A stretch of 64,000 nt of DNA from Flavihumibacter fluminis (GCF_021491375.1 NZ_JAKEVY010000001.1:1313660-1377659), one strand, 5' to 3'. Shown: positions 34,738-44,223, counted from the stretch's first letter. Numbers and translations are program-made. Notes: generated by a model not told the origin, from the sequence alone.

Positions 34738-35913
34738 CTAGACTTTCAATCCATCCTTAAACGCTGAAATGAGCTCTTCTGTACTCCTGTATAATAAAGT
34801 TTCATTCACTGTCAGTTGTACTTTACCCGCAGCATCAGGTCTTCCCAGGACTATCTTATGGCGCTCCCGCATTTTCTTTTGAAAGGCCGCGCCATCAGTG
34901 CCCGCAGGCAGGGTAAGTAAATATATATTGGTACCATCAGGATACGCAGTGATCTGTACCCCCTTAATTTGCTCAACCCCTGCCTTAAAAGCATTAAAAA
35001 CCTGGATAGATTTCTCTAACCGATTTTCAAAACCTTCCAGGCGATGCAGTGCCATAGCAGCATTGGTCCAGTTACCATACATCGCACCACCATGTACTTT
35101 AATCAGATGAGGTACCTGGTTGATAAGAGCAGCCGGACCGCAAAGCACTGCACCAGCCGCGGCACCCAGGTATTTATAAAGTGAGATATAAACAGTATCG
35201 AAATACTGGGAATAAGCCTGGATGGAAGTACCGGACCACGCAGATGCCATGAAGAGGCGGGCACCATCCAGGTGCAGGGGAATTTGTCGCGATTTGCAGA
35301 AGGCACTGATGGCTTTTATTTCCTCCATGGGCACCATCCGGCCATCTGCTCTTCTAACAGGATGCTCAATGGAAACAGCACCGATACCGGCATCAAACAC
35401 TTCCTGTTTAGGCAGGTCATTAACAGCTGCGATCAACTCCTTAGCTGTAAAATGGGAGGCATTCATGCCCAGGGGTACCAGCCGTTTACCAAAAACAGTT
35501 TGTGCAGCATCTGCTTCATCGCGGTAGACATGACTAAGATCCTGCACAAATACTTTGGATCGTTGCTGGCTGAGCAGGGAGATGGCCAGCTGATTGGCCA
35601 TGGTACCACTAGGCAAAAAGATCGCTTTTTCTTTTCCGGTACGTCGCGCCATTTCTTTCTCCAGGGCTTCTACCGAACCACCTGTTCCATAGCGATCTTT
35701 TTCAATCAAACCCTTCACCTCCAGCTGGCCCAGGATTTCCAGATACTCCTTTGGTTCGAAAAGCTCGCCATCGCCATAAAATTTGACAAACCTGTTAGAC
35801 GGATCAAAATTATCCGAATTGAAATCTCCGGCCATAGCAGGCAAGCCAGGAAACAGTGCTGGCACTAAGCCGAGTCCGGATGTTTTCAGAAAAGAACGCC
35901 TGGTGTTACTCAT
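34738..35913 (-). CDS. Threonine-aldolase-like PLP enzyme with Tat signal
   Basis: A 391-residue fold-type I PLP enzyme of the threonine aldolase/beta-eliminating lyase family. LPSGTMANQLAISLL (~100) binds the cofactor phosphate, HLDGARLFMAS (~215) has the ring Asp and the substrate Arg, and YISLYKYLGAAAGAVL (~245) has the PLP Lys. The N-terminus NTRRSFLKTSGLGLVPAL is a clear Tat signal, so the enzyme is exported folded with cofactor, an uncommon feature for this family. It should cleave beta-hydroxy amino acids to glycine and an aldehyde; the exact substrate is unknown. Confidence 0.88.
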   Translation of the reverse strand: MSNTRRSFLKTSGLGLVPALFPGLPAMAGDFNSDNFDPSNRFVKFYGDGELFEPKEYLEILGQLEVKGLIEKDRYGTGGSVEALEKEMARRTGKEKAIFLPSGTMANQLAISLLSQQRSKVFVQDLSHVYRDEADAAQTVFGKRLVPLGMNASHFTAKELIAAVNDLPKQEVFDAGIGAVSIEHPVRRADGRMVPMEEIKAISAFCKSRQIPLHLDGARLFMASAWSGTSIQAYSQYFDTVYISLYKYLGAAAGAVLCGPAALINQVPHLIKVHGGAMYGNWTNAAMALHRLEGFENRLEKSIQVFNAFKAGVEQIKGVQITAYPDGTNIYLLTLPAGTDGAAFQKKMRERHKIVLGRPDAAGKVQLTVNETLLYRSTEELISAFKDGLKV

Positions 35914-35964
35914 CAGTGAATTTAAACAAATTCAATGATTCTTGTTGAACACGCCAGGTTCCTA

Positions 35965-36684
35965 TCAATCAATAAAATACTTCAGAATTTCTTTCGCAAT
36001 TACAGCATGGCCTTTTGCATTCGGATGATTGATCTGCGACATATAATCCTCGATTTTGCCCCCGGCAACTTTAATAGCCCGGAATTGCGCATAGCTGTCA
36101 ACCAGGCCGAGTTGGTATTTATTCGCAAGTGATCTAATCTGTTTAGCATGTTGTTCCAAATCAGAATTCGAATCCAATAGATCAACCGAAAGGTCCGGGG
36201 AGGGTGTCAACAGGAAAATTTTTATCCCTCTTTTTCGGGCCTCTGCAATCATTTTCTCCCAGGCGGTTTTCGCTGCTTCCAGTCCGAGTCCCCGATCATT
36301 TAGAGCATAATCGATAAACAATATATCTGGTTTATGGCAGAGTACGTCAGTCTCAAAACGCTTTTGTCCACTCTCAGCATTTTCCCCACCTATGGCGGTA
36401 TTGATCACATTAATTACTGCATAGGGATATTTCTCCTTTAATAACCGCAGCACCTGATAGGGATATGCATCCATCGTATTAACAACCGGCGTTTTAAAAT
36501 ACCCGGATGGAACACTATGACCATGGAAAACCAGATTAATAGTGCGGTTATTAGGCCACTCCTTTATAAGTTCTTTCTTTAAGGGTTCCAGGTAAACAGC
36601 CAAACCAGGAAGGGAAGCTGACTTTGGTTGAGCAATCAACATAACTGGCAATAAAAAAAGCAATAGAAAGGCAGTAATTCTCAT
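35965..36684 (-). CDS. Exported SGNH/GDSL hydrolase
   Basis: A 239-residue exported hydrolase (signal AFLLLFLLPVMLIAQ). Block I is GHSVPSGYFKTP (the nucleophile Ser follows His instead of Asp), block II NTAIGGENAES, block III DYALNDRGLG and block V INHPNAKGH. The family includes carbohydrate esterases acting outside the cell. It lies 13 bp before the AbiEii stop and 51 bp after the aldolase start, in the same direction, so read-through is possible but a functional link is not evident. Confidence 0.88.
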   Translation of the reverse strand: MRITAFLLLFLLPVMLIAQPKSASLPGLAVYLEPLKKELIKEWPNNRTINLVFHGHSVPSGYFKTPVVNTMDAYPYQVLRLLKEKYPYAVINVINTAIGGENAESGQKRFETDVLCHKPDILFIDYALNDRGLGLEAAKTAWEKMIAEARKRGIKIFLLTPSPDLSVDLLDSNSDLEQHAKQIRSLANKYQLGLVDSYAQFRAIKVAGGKIEDYMSQINHPNAKGHAVIAKEILKYFID

Positions 36685-36697
36685 AATTAGTCGCTGT

Positions 36698-37654
36698 TTA
36701 CAGTTTCTTTAAATTCATCCTGATCCGATTTATAACTTCCTCAAAAGAGGGTTGACCTTCATAATAAAGACTCTTTGTAGACTCATACCGTTTTTTAAAA
36801 TCTGCACGAATCCCGGCATCAGACAATAAAAAAGCTTCATTTTCAAATAAGGGAATTTGCAAATCTACTTTTGGAAAACGCTTTAGCTTGTGCGCCTCAT
36901 ATTCCGGAGTGCCAAGAAAATTTTGTACTTCGGGGTGATTAAGCAGGCAATAAATATCATAATACTGCCGCATGTAGTTTAACTGCTTTGCAGCACCTTC
37001 CTGTTCCTTGCGTAATTTAGTTGCAATGGTTTGCAGTTTTTCCACAAAAGTGTAACCCGGATGATAACAGGCTATCGCTAAGGCCTTGTTATTGATGATT
37101 CCTGACACTTCTTTTTCTAAAGCAAAGTCCAGTACCCAGGACGAAATAGCAACTTCTTTATTTGGAGTGACTGTATCAAAGCCAGCCTCTAATAATATTC
37201 CGGATTTCAGTCCTGTGATTGTTTCTGAAATGGACTTGTAGAGAAGGCGTATTCCACCACTTCGATAAGCATCTTCATCATCAAATGCGGTATCACGCGC
37301 TGATTTTTCAATTCCTTCAATTTTCAGGTTATCGGCCAGCCAATCATAAAAACCTTTCCGGGAAAGAATATGATGCGCTTTAGTTTTCTTTGGGTTTATC
37401 TCAACTCCCAGCTCTACAGGTGGGTGTATATGAATATCGATGTCTTCTGAAAACCGTTGAATAATGCCAAAACCTTTTGATAGAGAAGTGCCGCCTTTAA
37501 GCTCAAACTGAAATCCCTGCTTCTTTAGGCCGTACAATACATGCATGATCCAATAATCTTTCTCCACCAAAACAGGTAGTATTCCTTTCGCTTCAGCAAC
37601 GATGGCTAATAACTCTCCAAACTGCGGATGCTGGTGCAGGAATATAGAAGACAT
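36698..37654 (-). CDS. abiEii: AbiEii/AbiGii-family nucleotidyltransferase toxin
   Basis: A 318-residue nucleotidyltransferase toxin. The active-site block FELKGGTSLSKGFG...FSEDIDIHI (~55-85) has the GG(T/S)xx...DxD pattern of AbiEii. The ATG at 37654 is preferred over a TTG at 37660, because it makes a TGATG overlap with the AbiEi stop. AbiE systems are type IV toxin-antitoxin modules that cause abortive phage infection; related AbiEii toxins transfer nucleotides to tRNA acceptor stems. The target here is not known. Confidence 0.9.
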   Translation of the reverse strand: MSSIFLHQHPQFGELLAIVAEAKGILPVLVEKDYWIMHVLYGLKKQGFQFELKGGTSLSKGFGIIQRFSEDIDIHIHPPVELGVEINPKKTKAHHILSRKGFYDWLADNLKIEGIEKSARDTAFDDEDAYRSGGIRLLYKSISETITGLKSGILLEAGFDTVTPNKEVAISSWVLDFALEKEVSGIINNKALAIACYHPGYTFVEKLQTIATKLRKEQEGAAKQLNYMRQYYDIYCLLNHPEVQNFLGTPEYEAHKLKRFPKVDLQIPLFENEAFLLSDAGIRADFKKRYESTKSLYYEGQPSFEEVINRIRMNLKKL

Positions 37655-38235
37655 CAGCAATTTTTTTCCAAGTAGGTTGAAAACAGTTTTTGAGTTCGTA
37701 CATTACCATACTTCTTTACTGCAGCTCTCAATTTTGGACCATCCATCTCTTTCGCTTTTTCTGCAGCCCTGATTGATATCTCTTCCCCATTTTCAGCCAG
37801 CTGATTCAGGTTATTAATCAGATCAACAAGCAGGAACTCCTCCGTTACTTGCTTTGGAAAATGAGGTTTTACCCGGAAACTATAAGTCCTGTTTCCAAGC
37901 TTAAAATCACCATGACGCTTGTGATTATAAACAACTGGTAGGTTATAAAGCTGCGAAGTACCCACACCCAGGCTGTTATATGCATTTGGTGAGGTAAGCA
38001 GGAAACGATTGTCTTTCAAAAAGCCACGAACCAATTCCTTATCCTCAGGGGGCGCTGGTCCGAAAGCTGTTTGACGAGGAACATAATAAACACCCCGCGC
38101 TGCTTTATGCAACACACCTTCCTTAACCAGATTGCTAAGATCACGGTCAACAGCAGCTGAATACCGTTCCAGGTCCTCTCGTCGGTACACCTTTCCGGGT
38201 GTTAGCTTTTTCCTTAGTTGTTCTCTTTGTGCCAA
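37654..38235 (-). CDS. abiEi: AbiEi-family antitoxin (DUF6088-like)
   Basis: A 193-residue protein with an N-terminal winged-helix domain (KVYRREDLERYSAAVDRDL, then ARGVYYVPRQ) and a C-terminal domain (LTSPNAYNSLGVG, RVKPHFPKQVTEEFL) of the AbiEi/DUF6088 type. The first in-frame start after the upstream TAA stop (38242-38244) is a TTG at 38235, and no ATG is close. AbiEi binds the operon promoter and neutralises AbiEii. It shares one base with the toxin start codon (TGATG), so translation is coupled. Confidence 0.88.
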   Translation of the reverse strand: MAQREQLRKKLTPGKVYRREDLERYSAAVDRDLSNLVKEGVLHKAARGVYYVPRQTAFGPAPPEDKELVRGFLKDNRFLLTSPNAYNSLGVGTSQLYNLPVVYNHKRHGDFKLGNRTYSFRVKPHFPKQVTEEFLLVDLINNLNQLAENGEEISIRAAEKAKEMDGPKLRAAVKKYGNVRTQKLFSTYLEKNC

Positions 38236-38372
38236 TGGATGTTAAATCTTAGTAACACAAATTAATAAAAATAAACTTATTTAAATGAAATCTTAATGAT
38301 GTTTCATGCAGTTAAAGACCACATATGACTGATTATCCATTATTTACAGAATATTTTACAGAATCTAATATT

Positions 38373-39212
38373 CTAATCATTTAGTAGAAAAGGAAGCACT
38401 ATCAACTTAACCATCTCCGGATAAAACAACAATCCAATATGGTTACAATTCGGTAGGATGGCCAACTGGGAAGTCGGAATCAGTTGGTGGATTCGATCAA
38501 AATTTTCTACTGCCATATATTCGTCCCGATCCCCTCCGACTATCAGAACCGGACATTTGACCTCTTTCAACTTTACCTCTTCAACATATACAGGTTGTAA
38601 CCAGGCCTCTTTCAGCTTTTGGATCAGCTCATTGAAGCTATTAGGTTTAGGCATCAATTTCTTACGATCCTTTACCAATTCAGGAAGCATCTGCTCATAT
38701 GCATCACCTGTCTTACTTTTTAAATCATTTAGTATACCTGGCTTATAGCTAGATGTATCAATTGCCCCAGCCAGAACAACCGCCTTTTTAATACTTTCCG
38801 GATAATAAGCTGCCAGATAGCAGGCAGTAGTAGCGCCTGCGCTGAAACCCATGATTGCAATCTTATCTATCTCTTCCTTATGTAGAATAGCCAATACATC
38901 CTGGGCAAATAATTTATAGGAATACTTCTTTGTTCCAATTTCTGACTTACCATGACCGCGCATGGCAGGAATAATAACTTTGAACTCTTTGGCTAAAATG
39001 GGAATGTATTGTTCAAATTCAGTGATATAACCAAACGTATCACCATGTAATAATAGTAAAGGTTTGCCAGTACCATACACCTCATAATACAAAGTAGCGT
39101 CCTCTACAAGCAGGTATTTACCTGCCTGAGGATTGTTTCCATAGTTAATCACCTGGGAACTTACAGATAGTCCGAAAGATAGGAATAAGAAGAAAATTAA
39201 TAACCGAATCAT
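38373..39212 (-). CDS. Exported alpha/beta hydrolase
   Basis: A 279-residue alpha/beta hydrolase with a signal peptide (FLFLSFGLSVSSQ). LLLHGDTFGY forms the oxyanion region, MGFSAGATTA (~120) is the nucleophile elbow GxSxG, GGDRDEY holds the Asp and NCNHIGLL the His. The layout is that of the carboxylesterase/BioH-like family; the substrate is unknown. It lies outside the AbiE operon and marks the start of the AT-rich accessory stretch. Confidence 0.88.
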   Translation of the reverse strand: MIRLLIFFLFLSFGLSVSSQVINYGNNPQAGKYLLVEDATLYYEVYGTGKPLLLLHGDTFGYITEFEQYIPILAKEFKVIIPAMRGHGKSEIGTKKYSYKLFAQDVLAILHKEEIDKIAIMGFSAGATTACYLAAYYPESIKKAVVLAGAIDTSSYKPGILNDLKSKTGDAYEQMLPELVKDRKKLMPKPNSFNELIQKLKEAWLQPVYVEEVKLKEVKCPVLIVGGDRDEYMAVENFDRIHQLIPTSQLAILPNCNHIGLLFYPEMVKLIVLPFLLND

Positions 39213-39449
39213 TCAATCATACTTATTATGAAAACCTGCAATTTTTAATGCCAGATAAAAAACAAATACAGTCCCCAAATACAATAACAACAAAATCAAC
39301 AACAATTTAAAAAGAGGGTGAAGTTTATTCCAAAATTTATAAAGCCAATTTGTCATATAGTATATATAATAGTAGACCTAAAATATTTAAATTCACCATA
39401 TACTCTTTAGCAGATTCAAGAAATATAGAACCATAAATAACTGCATTTA
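39213..39449. other. AT-rich intergenic stretch
   Basis: No reading frame, RNA gene or clear palindrome was found. Very low GC compared with the first 38 kb, in line with the accessory region that follows. Confidence 0.5.
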
Positions 39450-40355
39450 TTATCTACAATATTTGAGATCCTCAATAGTAAGTCTTCCTTCAACCATAGA
39501 CATTAAGTAATTTGATTCGAACATCAATTTCATTATAGCTCCAATCTTGTATTGCTGAACATTATGTTTTAATACGGCATAATTATACTTTTCAGAAACA
39601 TAAAAATAGTTATTCAAAAAAACACCGTTCTGTAATTGTATAGAATCTAATAAAATACTATCAGAAATAATTGTTCCAGCATCCATTTTTTTATACTCCG
39701 AGTCTGTAAAAGAAAGGGATTTATTAGCAAGAATCATTTGCTTTAAATAGTTCTTGTAAACTTCTTTATCCTTAAATTTTGGATCTTTTAACTTCATGAT
39801 ATCAAGCAAACTCTTATTAAGAACGACTATCTCTTTTTCGACCTCATTTATTTTAGCCTTTATGACAACAAAATAACGATTATTGCTATCGCTATCTAAA
39901 ACTCTGTTTAAATAATTTTCTCTACAATAAATAAAAGCAGATGGAACATAATAAAATCCAATAAGATTTCTAGTATTGTATAAACGATAGTGAAAGCGTT
40001 TTGTAAATTTTATTTTACTGTCACCCCAGTACCTACTTTTCTTAACATGTAAATAATTTGAGATTCCAACTAATGGTTCAACATTAGCAGATGTATCCAT
40101 ATCCATTATACCCCAAATAAATTTATACTTGTTTCCCTTTCTAATAAGCTCCAGGTTAGAATTACTATCTAAAGTAACTACTCTTGAAACAATCTTAAAT
40201 AAAGAATCATTTCTCTGCGCCCGTATGACATAATAGTCGCCTCTTGTTTGAATCCCTACTATTCTATACAAAGAATCTGTATTCGTAGTGGCATACAAAT
40301 TTGCAGACAAAATAAAAACCAACCACACCAATACATATTTCCGGCATATTTTCAT
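39450..40355 (-). CDS. Exported hypothetical protein, AT-rich
   Basis: A 301-residue protein with a signal peptide (LVWLVFILSANLYAT). Contains many Lys, Asn and Tyr codons ending in A/T, unlike the genes before 38 kb. Segments such as FYVSEKYNYAVLKHNVQQY suggest beta structure; no family is recognised. It is the third of three same-strand AT-rich exported hypotheticals (with the genes at 40380 and 40917). Confidence 0.6.
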   Translation of the reverse strand: MKICRKYVLVWLVFILSANLYATTNTDSLYRIVGIQTRGDYYVIRAQRNDSLFKIVSRVVTLDSNSNLELIRKGNKYKFIWGIMDMDTSANVEPLVGISNYLHVKKSRYWGDSKIKFTKRFHYRLYNTRNLIGFYYVPSAFIYCRENYLNRVLDSDSNNRYFVVIKAKINEVEKEIVVLNKSLLDIMKLKDPKFKDKEVYKNYLKQMILANKSLSFTDSEYKKMDAGTIISDSILLDSIQLQNGVFLNNYFYVSEKYNYAVLKHNVQQYKIGAIMKLMFESNYLMSMVEGRLTIEDLKYCR

Positions 40356-40379
40356 GAAATAATATTATCAGTATTCTGT

Positions 40380-40808
40380 CTATTCTAATCTATCAATTAA
40401 TTCCGGATTAACATAAACAAATACCCATGAACTCACTTTTTTCCATCTATTCTTAACTTTAACTATAGCTGGCTCCCATGAAATAGAATCTTTTGCAAAA
40501 TCAGAAATCCGAATGAGATCATTTTTTGAAATTGAAGGAGCATAATAATTTTTTAAATATTGCAAATCTCTAACCTTCCCCTTTCTACTAATTTTCATTC
40601 GGAACATCATTGTATCTAATCCCGGAATTGAATCTTTGAATCGTTTTTTAACTAATAAACCAAAGTCCTTATTGCCAACTATTATTGCGAGTTCAACTTC
40701 CTCTTCAATTATCCCTACTTGTGCGATAACTGGATTTGACCAAAGAATTAAAATAGTTAATATGGCAACTATACTTTTAGTCAATTTGTTTAAATCTCTC
40801 AAATTCAA
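40380..40808 (-). CDS. Exported hypothetical protein, TonB-C-like tail
   Basis: A 142-residue protein with a signal peptide (AILTILILWSNPVIAQ). The mature part (FRMKISRKGKVRDLQYL ... SWEPAIVKVKNRWKKVSSWV) has the order of a TonB C-terminal domain (strand, 'G.V.d', 'W.PA...g..v'), but TonB lacks this context and there is no proline-rich arm, so the match is only structural. Start lies 24 bp from the next gene; the two are probably one transcript. Confidence 0.6.
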   Translation of the reverse strand: MNLRDLNKLTKSIVAILTILILWSNPVIAQVGIIEEEVELAIIVGNKDFGLLVKKRFKDSIPGLDTMMFRMKISRKGKVRDLQYLKNYYAPSISKNDLIRISDFAKDSISWEPAIVKVKNRWKKVSSWVFVYVNPELIDRLE

Positions 40809-40916
40809 TAAATAATATTTACAATAAGCTACTCGGGAGCTCTTTTATAAACGAAAATTGAAATATTCTTTAAATTATAAATGTTCATAATCCTTCAATT
40901 TTATAAATAAATATTC

Positions 40917-41267
40917 TTATTGACTACAACAAGGATAATCAAAGGTTGCAATAGAATCATTTCGATAAACATTTACTGTTAAACTATTTGAATCTTTAAA
41001 TACACTATCTCCCAATTGTACATACTTCCATAATGCCTCATTTTCTGGAACACAGTAACATATATTTTTCAGTGTATCCAATTTTTTATCCTGCCTAATA
41101 ACTAAAAGTCCAAAACATCCAATATTTTCCTTTTGTTTACCAACCAATTTTCCTGATATTATTAATGGTCTTATATTCTTGTCCAGATAAGATTTACAAT
41201 TGAATCTACAAGTAGTTAATTGTAAAAAACATAATAGTATTAATACAAGTATATTTTTCATAACCAA
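40917..41267 (-). CDS. Hypothetical Cys-containing exported protein
   Basis: A 116-residue protein with a hydrophobic start (VLILLCFLQLTTC) that may be a lipoprotein signal with its Cys at ~20. It keeps six or more further Cys (CRFNCKSY, CYCVPENE, CCSQ), suggesting disulphides after export. No family recognised. AT-rich. Confidence 0.55.
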   Translation of the reverse strand: MVMKNILVLILLCFLQLTTCRFNCKSYLDKNIRPLIISGKLVGKQKENIGCFGLLVIRQDKKLDTLKNICYCVPENEALWKYVQLGDSVFKDSNSLTVNVYRNDSIATFDYPCCSQ

Positions 41268-41437
41268 TAAGGAAACTAGCTAATTCTCTGATGGATATCA
41301 GCTACAATTGGGTTAATAATAGTAAAATGCACCAATTTAGTCTCAAATTTTAAACCCAACTTGTCCAAGAATTAAGGGGTCGATACACTACTACAAATGC
41401 TTTTATTGGTGGCTGGCTCTATGCACTATTAGTCACT

Positions 41438-42160
41438 TTAAAATTGCTTATGGTCCACTTGCGTTGGTTTATACAAACTTTCTAAAATCCTCCTGTTTCT
41501 CATATTCATTAATTCTAATGTATGATCTTTATAATGCTTATACTCGTCAGTAGTCAGAGGTAATGGTGACCTAATAAAATTGTCAAATGGTAACGAAAAC
41601 TCAACTTGCTTTTTTGGGTTAATAAAGTCTTGTAAATGAAAGAAATCAATATAACCGTTGAAGTCAATAAACAAGTCAAAAAAGTCTTTGTAGTTTGTTA
41701 AGGTCTTAGAAAGTGGACTTTCTTCACCTTGGTAAAAACGTCTAATACATTCCAAGGTCAAATCAAACCTGTCACAAATTAATCTGTTTATACCTCTGGC
41801 TTGATTAATTGTGAAGCCATTTTTATTATGGGCAGGGAATAGAATATGTCCACCAACTGTTCGTACTTTATATTTTAGTTCATCCCGTTCCAAATCTGAT
41901 AGCGCCCCGACAAACTTATTGCGATATTTTCCATCATAATGCGGACACATCCTGTCACTTGACAAATTCATACACAAATTATTTTTTATTAGCAACCTTC
42001 TATAACTTTTACTAATAATTTCTAACGAAAAGGTTTTTCCGTTTGGCAAATCTTTGCCCCATAGTAGTTTGTGTGCTTCGTATAGTTTTGGGCTGTCAGT
42101 ATCAGGATCCCCACATTTGCTATCTAGTCGAAAGTCATAATCTATATCTAATATTGTCAT
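41438..42160 (-). CDS. DUF6994-like hypothetical protein
   Basis: A 240-residue cytosolic protein. The opening DPDTDSPKLYEAHKLLWGKDLPNG and FSLEIISKSYRRLLIK, then the LSSDRMCPHY block, are like the DUF6994 family (identity not certain from memory). It has no signal peptide. Such proteins occur singly in accessory regions; no function is known. It is AT-rich like its neighbours. Confidence 0.6.
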   Translation of the reverse strand: MTILDIDYDFRLDSKCGDPDTDSPKLYEAHKLLWGKDLPNGKTFSLEIISKSYRRLLIKNNLCMNLSSDRMCPHYDGKYRNKFVGALSDLERDELKYKVRTVGGHILFPAHNKNGFTINQARGINRLICDRFDLTLECIRRFYQGEESPLSKTLTNYKDFFDLFIDFNGYIDFFHLQDFINPKKQVEFSLPFDNFIRSPLPLTTDEYKHYKDHTLELMNMRNRRILESLYKPTQVDHKQF

Positions 42161-42346
42161 TTGTAAAAAATGGGGTTCAGGCTAATTTATAATTGTAGTG
42201 ACGGTACTCAAGTTTGCCACTACCATACGTGTATTGGCCAAGGCACGGCATTTATTCTATGTTTCCTGTAACCAAAGTTGATCCTTTATAAATGGTTGAT
42301 TGAATATACTAATGCAGTTGTTGGAGGATGGGCATTGTCGGAAATG

Positions 42347-42738
42347 TTAGATATAGTAGTTTTCGATTCCAATACCTATAGTCCAGAAGTTATTAGCTTT
42401 AATCAAATCTTCCTCAAGCCATTGTTTATTCTCTTCATACTCATTGTTCGCTTTCGATTCAGCGATACTTTCTTCTACGTCTTCTGGAGTTACATCTCTC
42501 CAAACTCCAACTGAAATATTTATAAAAGCAAAAGAGTAGCCTTCCTCACCTTAGTCTATTTGTCCATTATTTTTTTTGTAAGGACTTTTAACAATTTATC
42601 AGCATCCACTTTAAAAGGGTCAATACATTCCACAATGCTATTTTCAGCTGAAATTGAAGCTAAATAACGAATAAAAGATAAGAATAGTTTGGCTATCTAG
42701 TCATATTCCCAATCAATTTTAAATATTTTTTTAAGCAT
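42347..42738 (-). pseudogene. Decayed gene with in-frame stop and frameshift
   Basis: From an ATG at 42738 the minus strand reads MLKKIFKIDWEYD, a TAG, then IAKLFLSFIRYLASISAENS and IVECIDPFKVDADKLLKVL. After a one-base frame change it continues GYSFAFINISVGVWRDVTPE and DVEESIAESKANNEYEENKQ to end ENYYI at a TAA (42347). The sequence is clearly protein-like with acidic helices but is broken twice. It is the size and composition of small immunity proteins left behind at RHS/polymorphic toxin loci; the family is not identified. Confidence 0.55.
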
Positions 42739-42846
42739 TCTTGTCCGGTTAAAAACAGCAATTCCTGCGCTGTAATGTAGATCCAGCGTTGGTTTCAGTT
42801 GATTATTTGCTTGTTTCATTTTCAGGGGTAGTACCCCGGGTATCCG

Positions 42847-43911
42847 TCAGGTAGTAAATGCAAAAGATGCATTGTGTGTTTTTCTCCAAGCTTTGTAGGT
42901 GTCTTTTATGAACTCCAGCAGATTCACATAGCTGGTTAAATGCAGCCGGATGACGGTTATCATATTCGCAAAGGATTTTTTTGTAGCTGCTTTTTTCCGG
43001 ATAACCACCATCAATAGTTGTGCGATCAGCACACAATACACCTGGATCTTAATTGCGTTTGGGCTTTCACCCCAGAAGTAGCGCAACGGAAAGTTTTGCT
43101 TGATTTGCTTAAACAGTAATTCAATCATCCAGCGATTCTTGTAAATCGTTGCGATCTGTGTGGCCGGCAGCGTAATATTATTGGTGATGAAAACATAGGT
43201 TTTACCTTCTTCAGAGAGATAGGTTATCCTACGTAACTTCAGTCGTTGAACAACAGTGCCATTTTGTTTTACGCCCACTGTTACCAGTTGTTCTTTTAAT
43301 ACACCCTTCGATTTTCGCTGCCGGGTTTTATCCACCAGTACCTTGGTTACATGAAAATCAGCATTGCCACGCTCGCGGGTTACAAACCAGATTTTCTGAT
43401 CCGCCCATTTGGCGAACTGGTTGTAGGTAGTGTACGCTTTATCAAAAACAATCCAACTGTTGGGCACCAGTTTTAGGTGGTAGAGGAACTTGCGGTCATG
43501 CTCCCGGGCTTCTGTAATCCGGATAAACTCGGTTACCCCACTGAAGGCATCCATGAGCGCATGTACTTTGATACCTCCTTTTTTTCGGGCACCATCCAGC
43601 CGGTTGCGGCCCACACCTCGAAGGATTTCACTGAATAATTGAATTGTAGTACTGTCTATTACTTTCAAATTTCTGATACTCAATCCTTTTAACCGGCTGT
43701 CCGAGATAAAGCTATGGTACTGCCTGAGCAATCCGTAGTAAATCGTTTCAAAGACCTGATAGTGGCGATTGCTGTTGGCATCGGATAAAGTACTGCGTGC
43801 TGGCGCCTTATCCAGTCCTAAATGGGAGAGCTTACCTTCACAGGCTAGCAGCCCTTCACACAGCTCCCGTAGCCCGTTACAGTAGCTGAATACCCCGAAG
43901 AGCATACTCAC
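42847..43911 (-). CDS. IS4-family transposase (N-terminus frameshifted)
   Basis: A 354-residue DDE transposase. DSTTIQLF and VFDKAYTTYNQF carry the catalytic Asp residues, and YKNRWMIELLFKQIKQN is the IS4 YREK block with the Glu. The frame stays open upstream of the listed ATG (PANRKHKANRYYKTLSFR), and one base before that the other frame reads FKPESIYQLFAELSGQFIR, the expected N-terminus. A single lost G near 43980 joins them, so the element is probably dead or needs frameshifting. Confidence 0.85.
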   Translation of the reverse strand: MSMLFGVFSYCNGLRELCEGLLACEGKLSHLGLDKAPARSTLSDANSNRHYQVFETIYYGLLRQYHSFISDSRLKGLSIRNLKVIDSTTIQLFSEILRGVGRNRLDGARKKGGIKVHALMDAFSGVTEFIRITEAREHDRKFLYHLKLVPNSWIVFDKAYTTYNQFAKWADQKIWFVTRERGNADFHVTKVLVDKTRQRKSKGVLKEQLVTVGVKQNGTVVQRLKLRRITYLSEEGKTYVFITNNITLPATQIATIYKNRWMIELLFKQIKQNFPLRYFWGESPNAIKIQVYCVLIAQLLMVVIRKKAATKKSFANMITVIRLHLTSYVNLLEFIKDTYKAWRKTHNASFAFTT

Positions 43912-44065
43912 CAGGTGGACCCGGAACGACAGGGTTTTATAGTATCGGTTAGCTTTGTGTTTGCGGTTGGCTGGAAATTCCGGATAAACTGACCACTGAG
44001 TTCCGCAAATAATTGATAAATTGATTCTGGTTTAAATTGATTACCGATTTCCAAAGCCAATTCAT
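42847..44065 (-). mobile_element. IS4-family insertion sequence (ends not resolved)
   Basis: Extent judged from the transposase plus its frameshifted N-terminal part. I could not find matching terminal inverted repeats or a target-site duplication in the flanks, so the true ends are uncertain. It lies between two decayed genes. Confidence 0.55.
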
Positions 44066-44223
44066 AATTGTTGGTGATATGAACGAGGCGAATTCAGATC
44101 CTATTTTGCATCTTTCAGGAAAACCAAACTAACTTAAAAAGTACTAAAATGGCACTAACTTTTAGTGTTCAATTTGCCCCGGAATAAAGTGGTCAAGCTT
44201 GGAGGAATATACAGGAAGATATC

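Noticed and set aside
42278..42514. 78-codon plus-strand hydrophobic frame
   Set aside because: The opposite strand gives a more protein-like, if broken, sequence; the hydrophobic look arises from AT-rich antisense codons.
42780..44200. Terminal inverted repeats of the IS4 element
   Set aside because: A short shared AAAGATGCA near the two sides lies inside coding sequence on the left and is too short to count.
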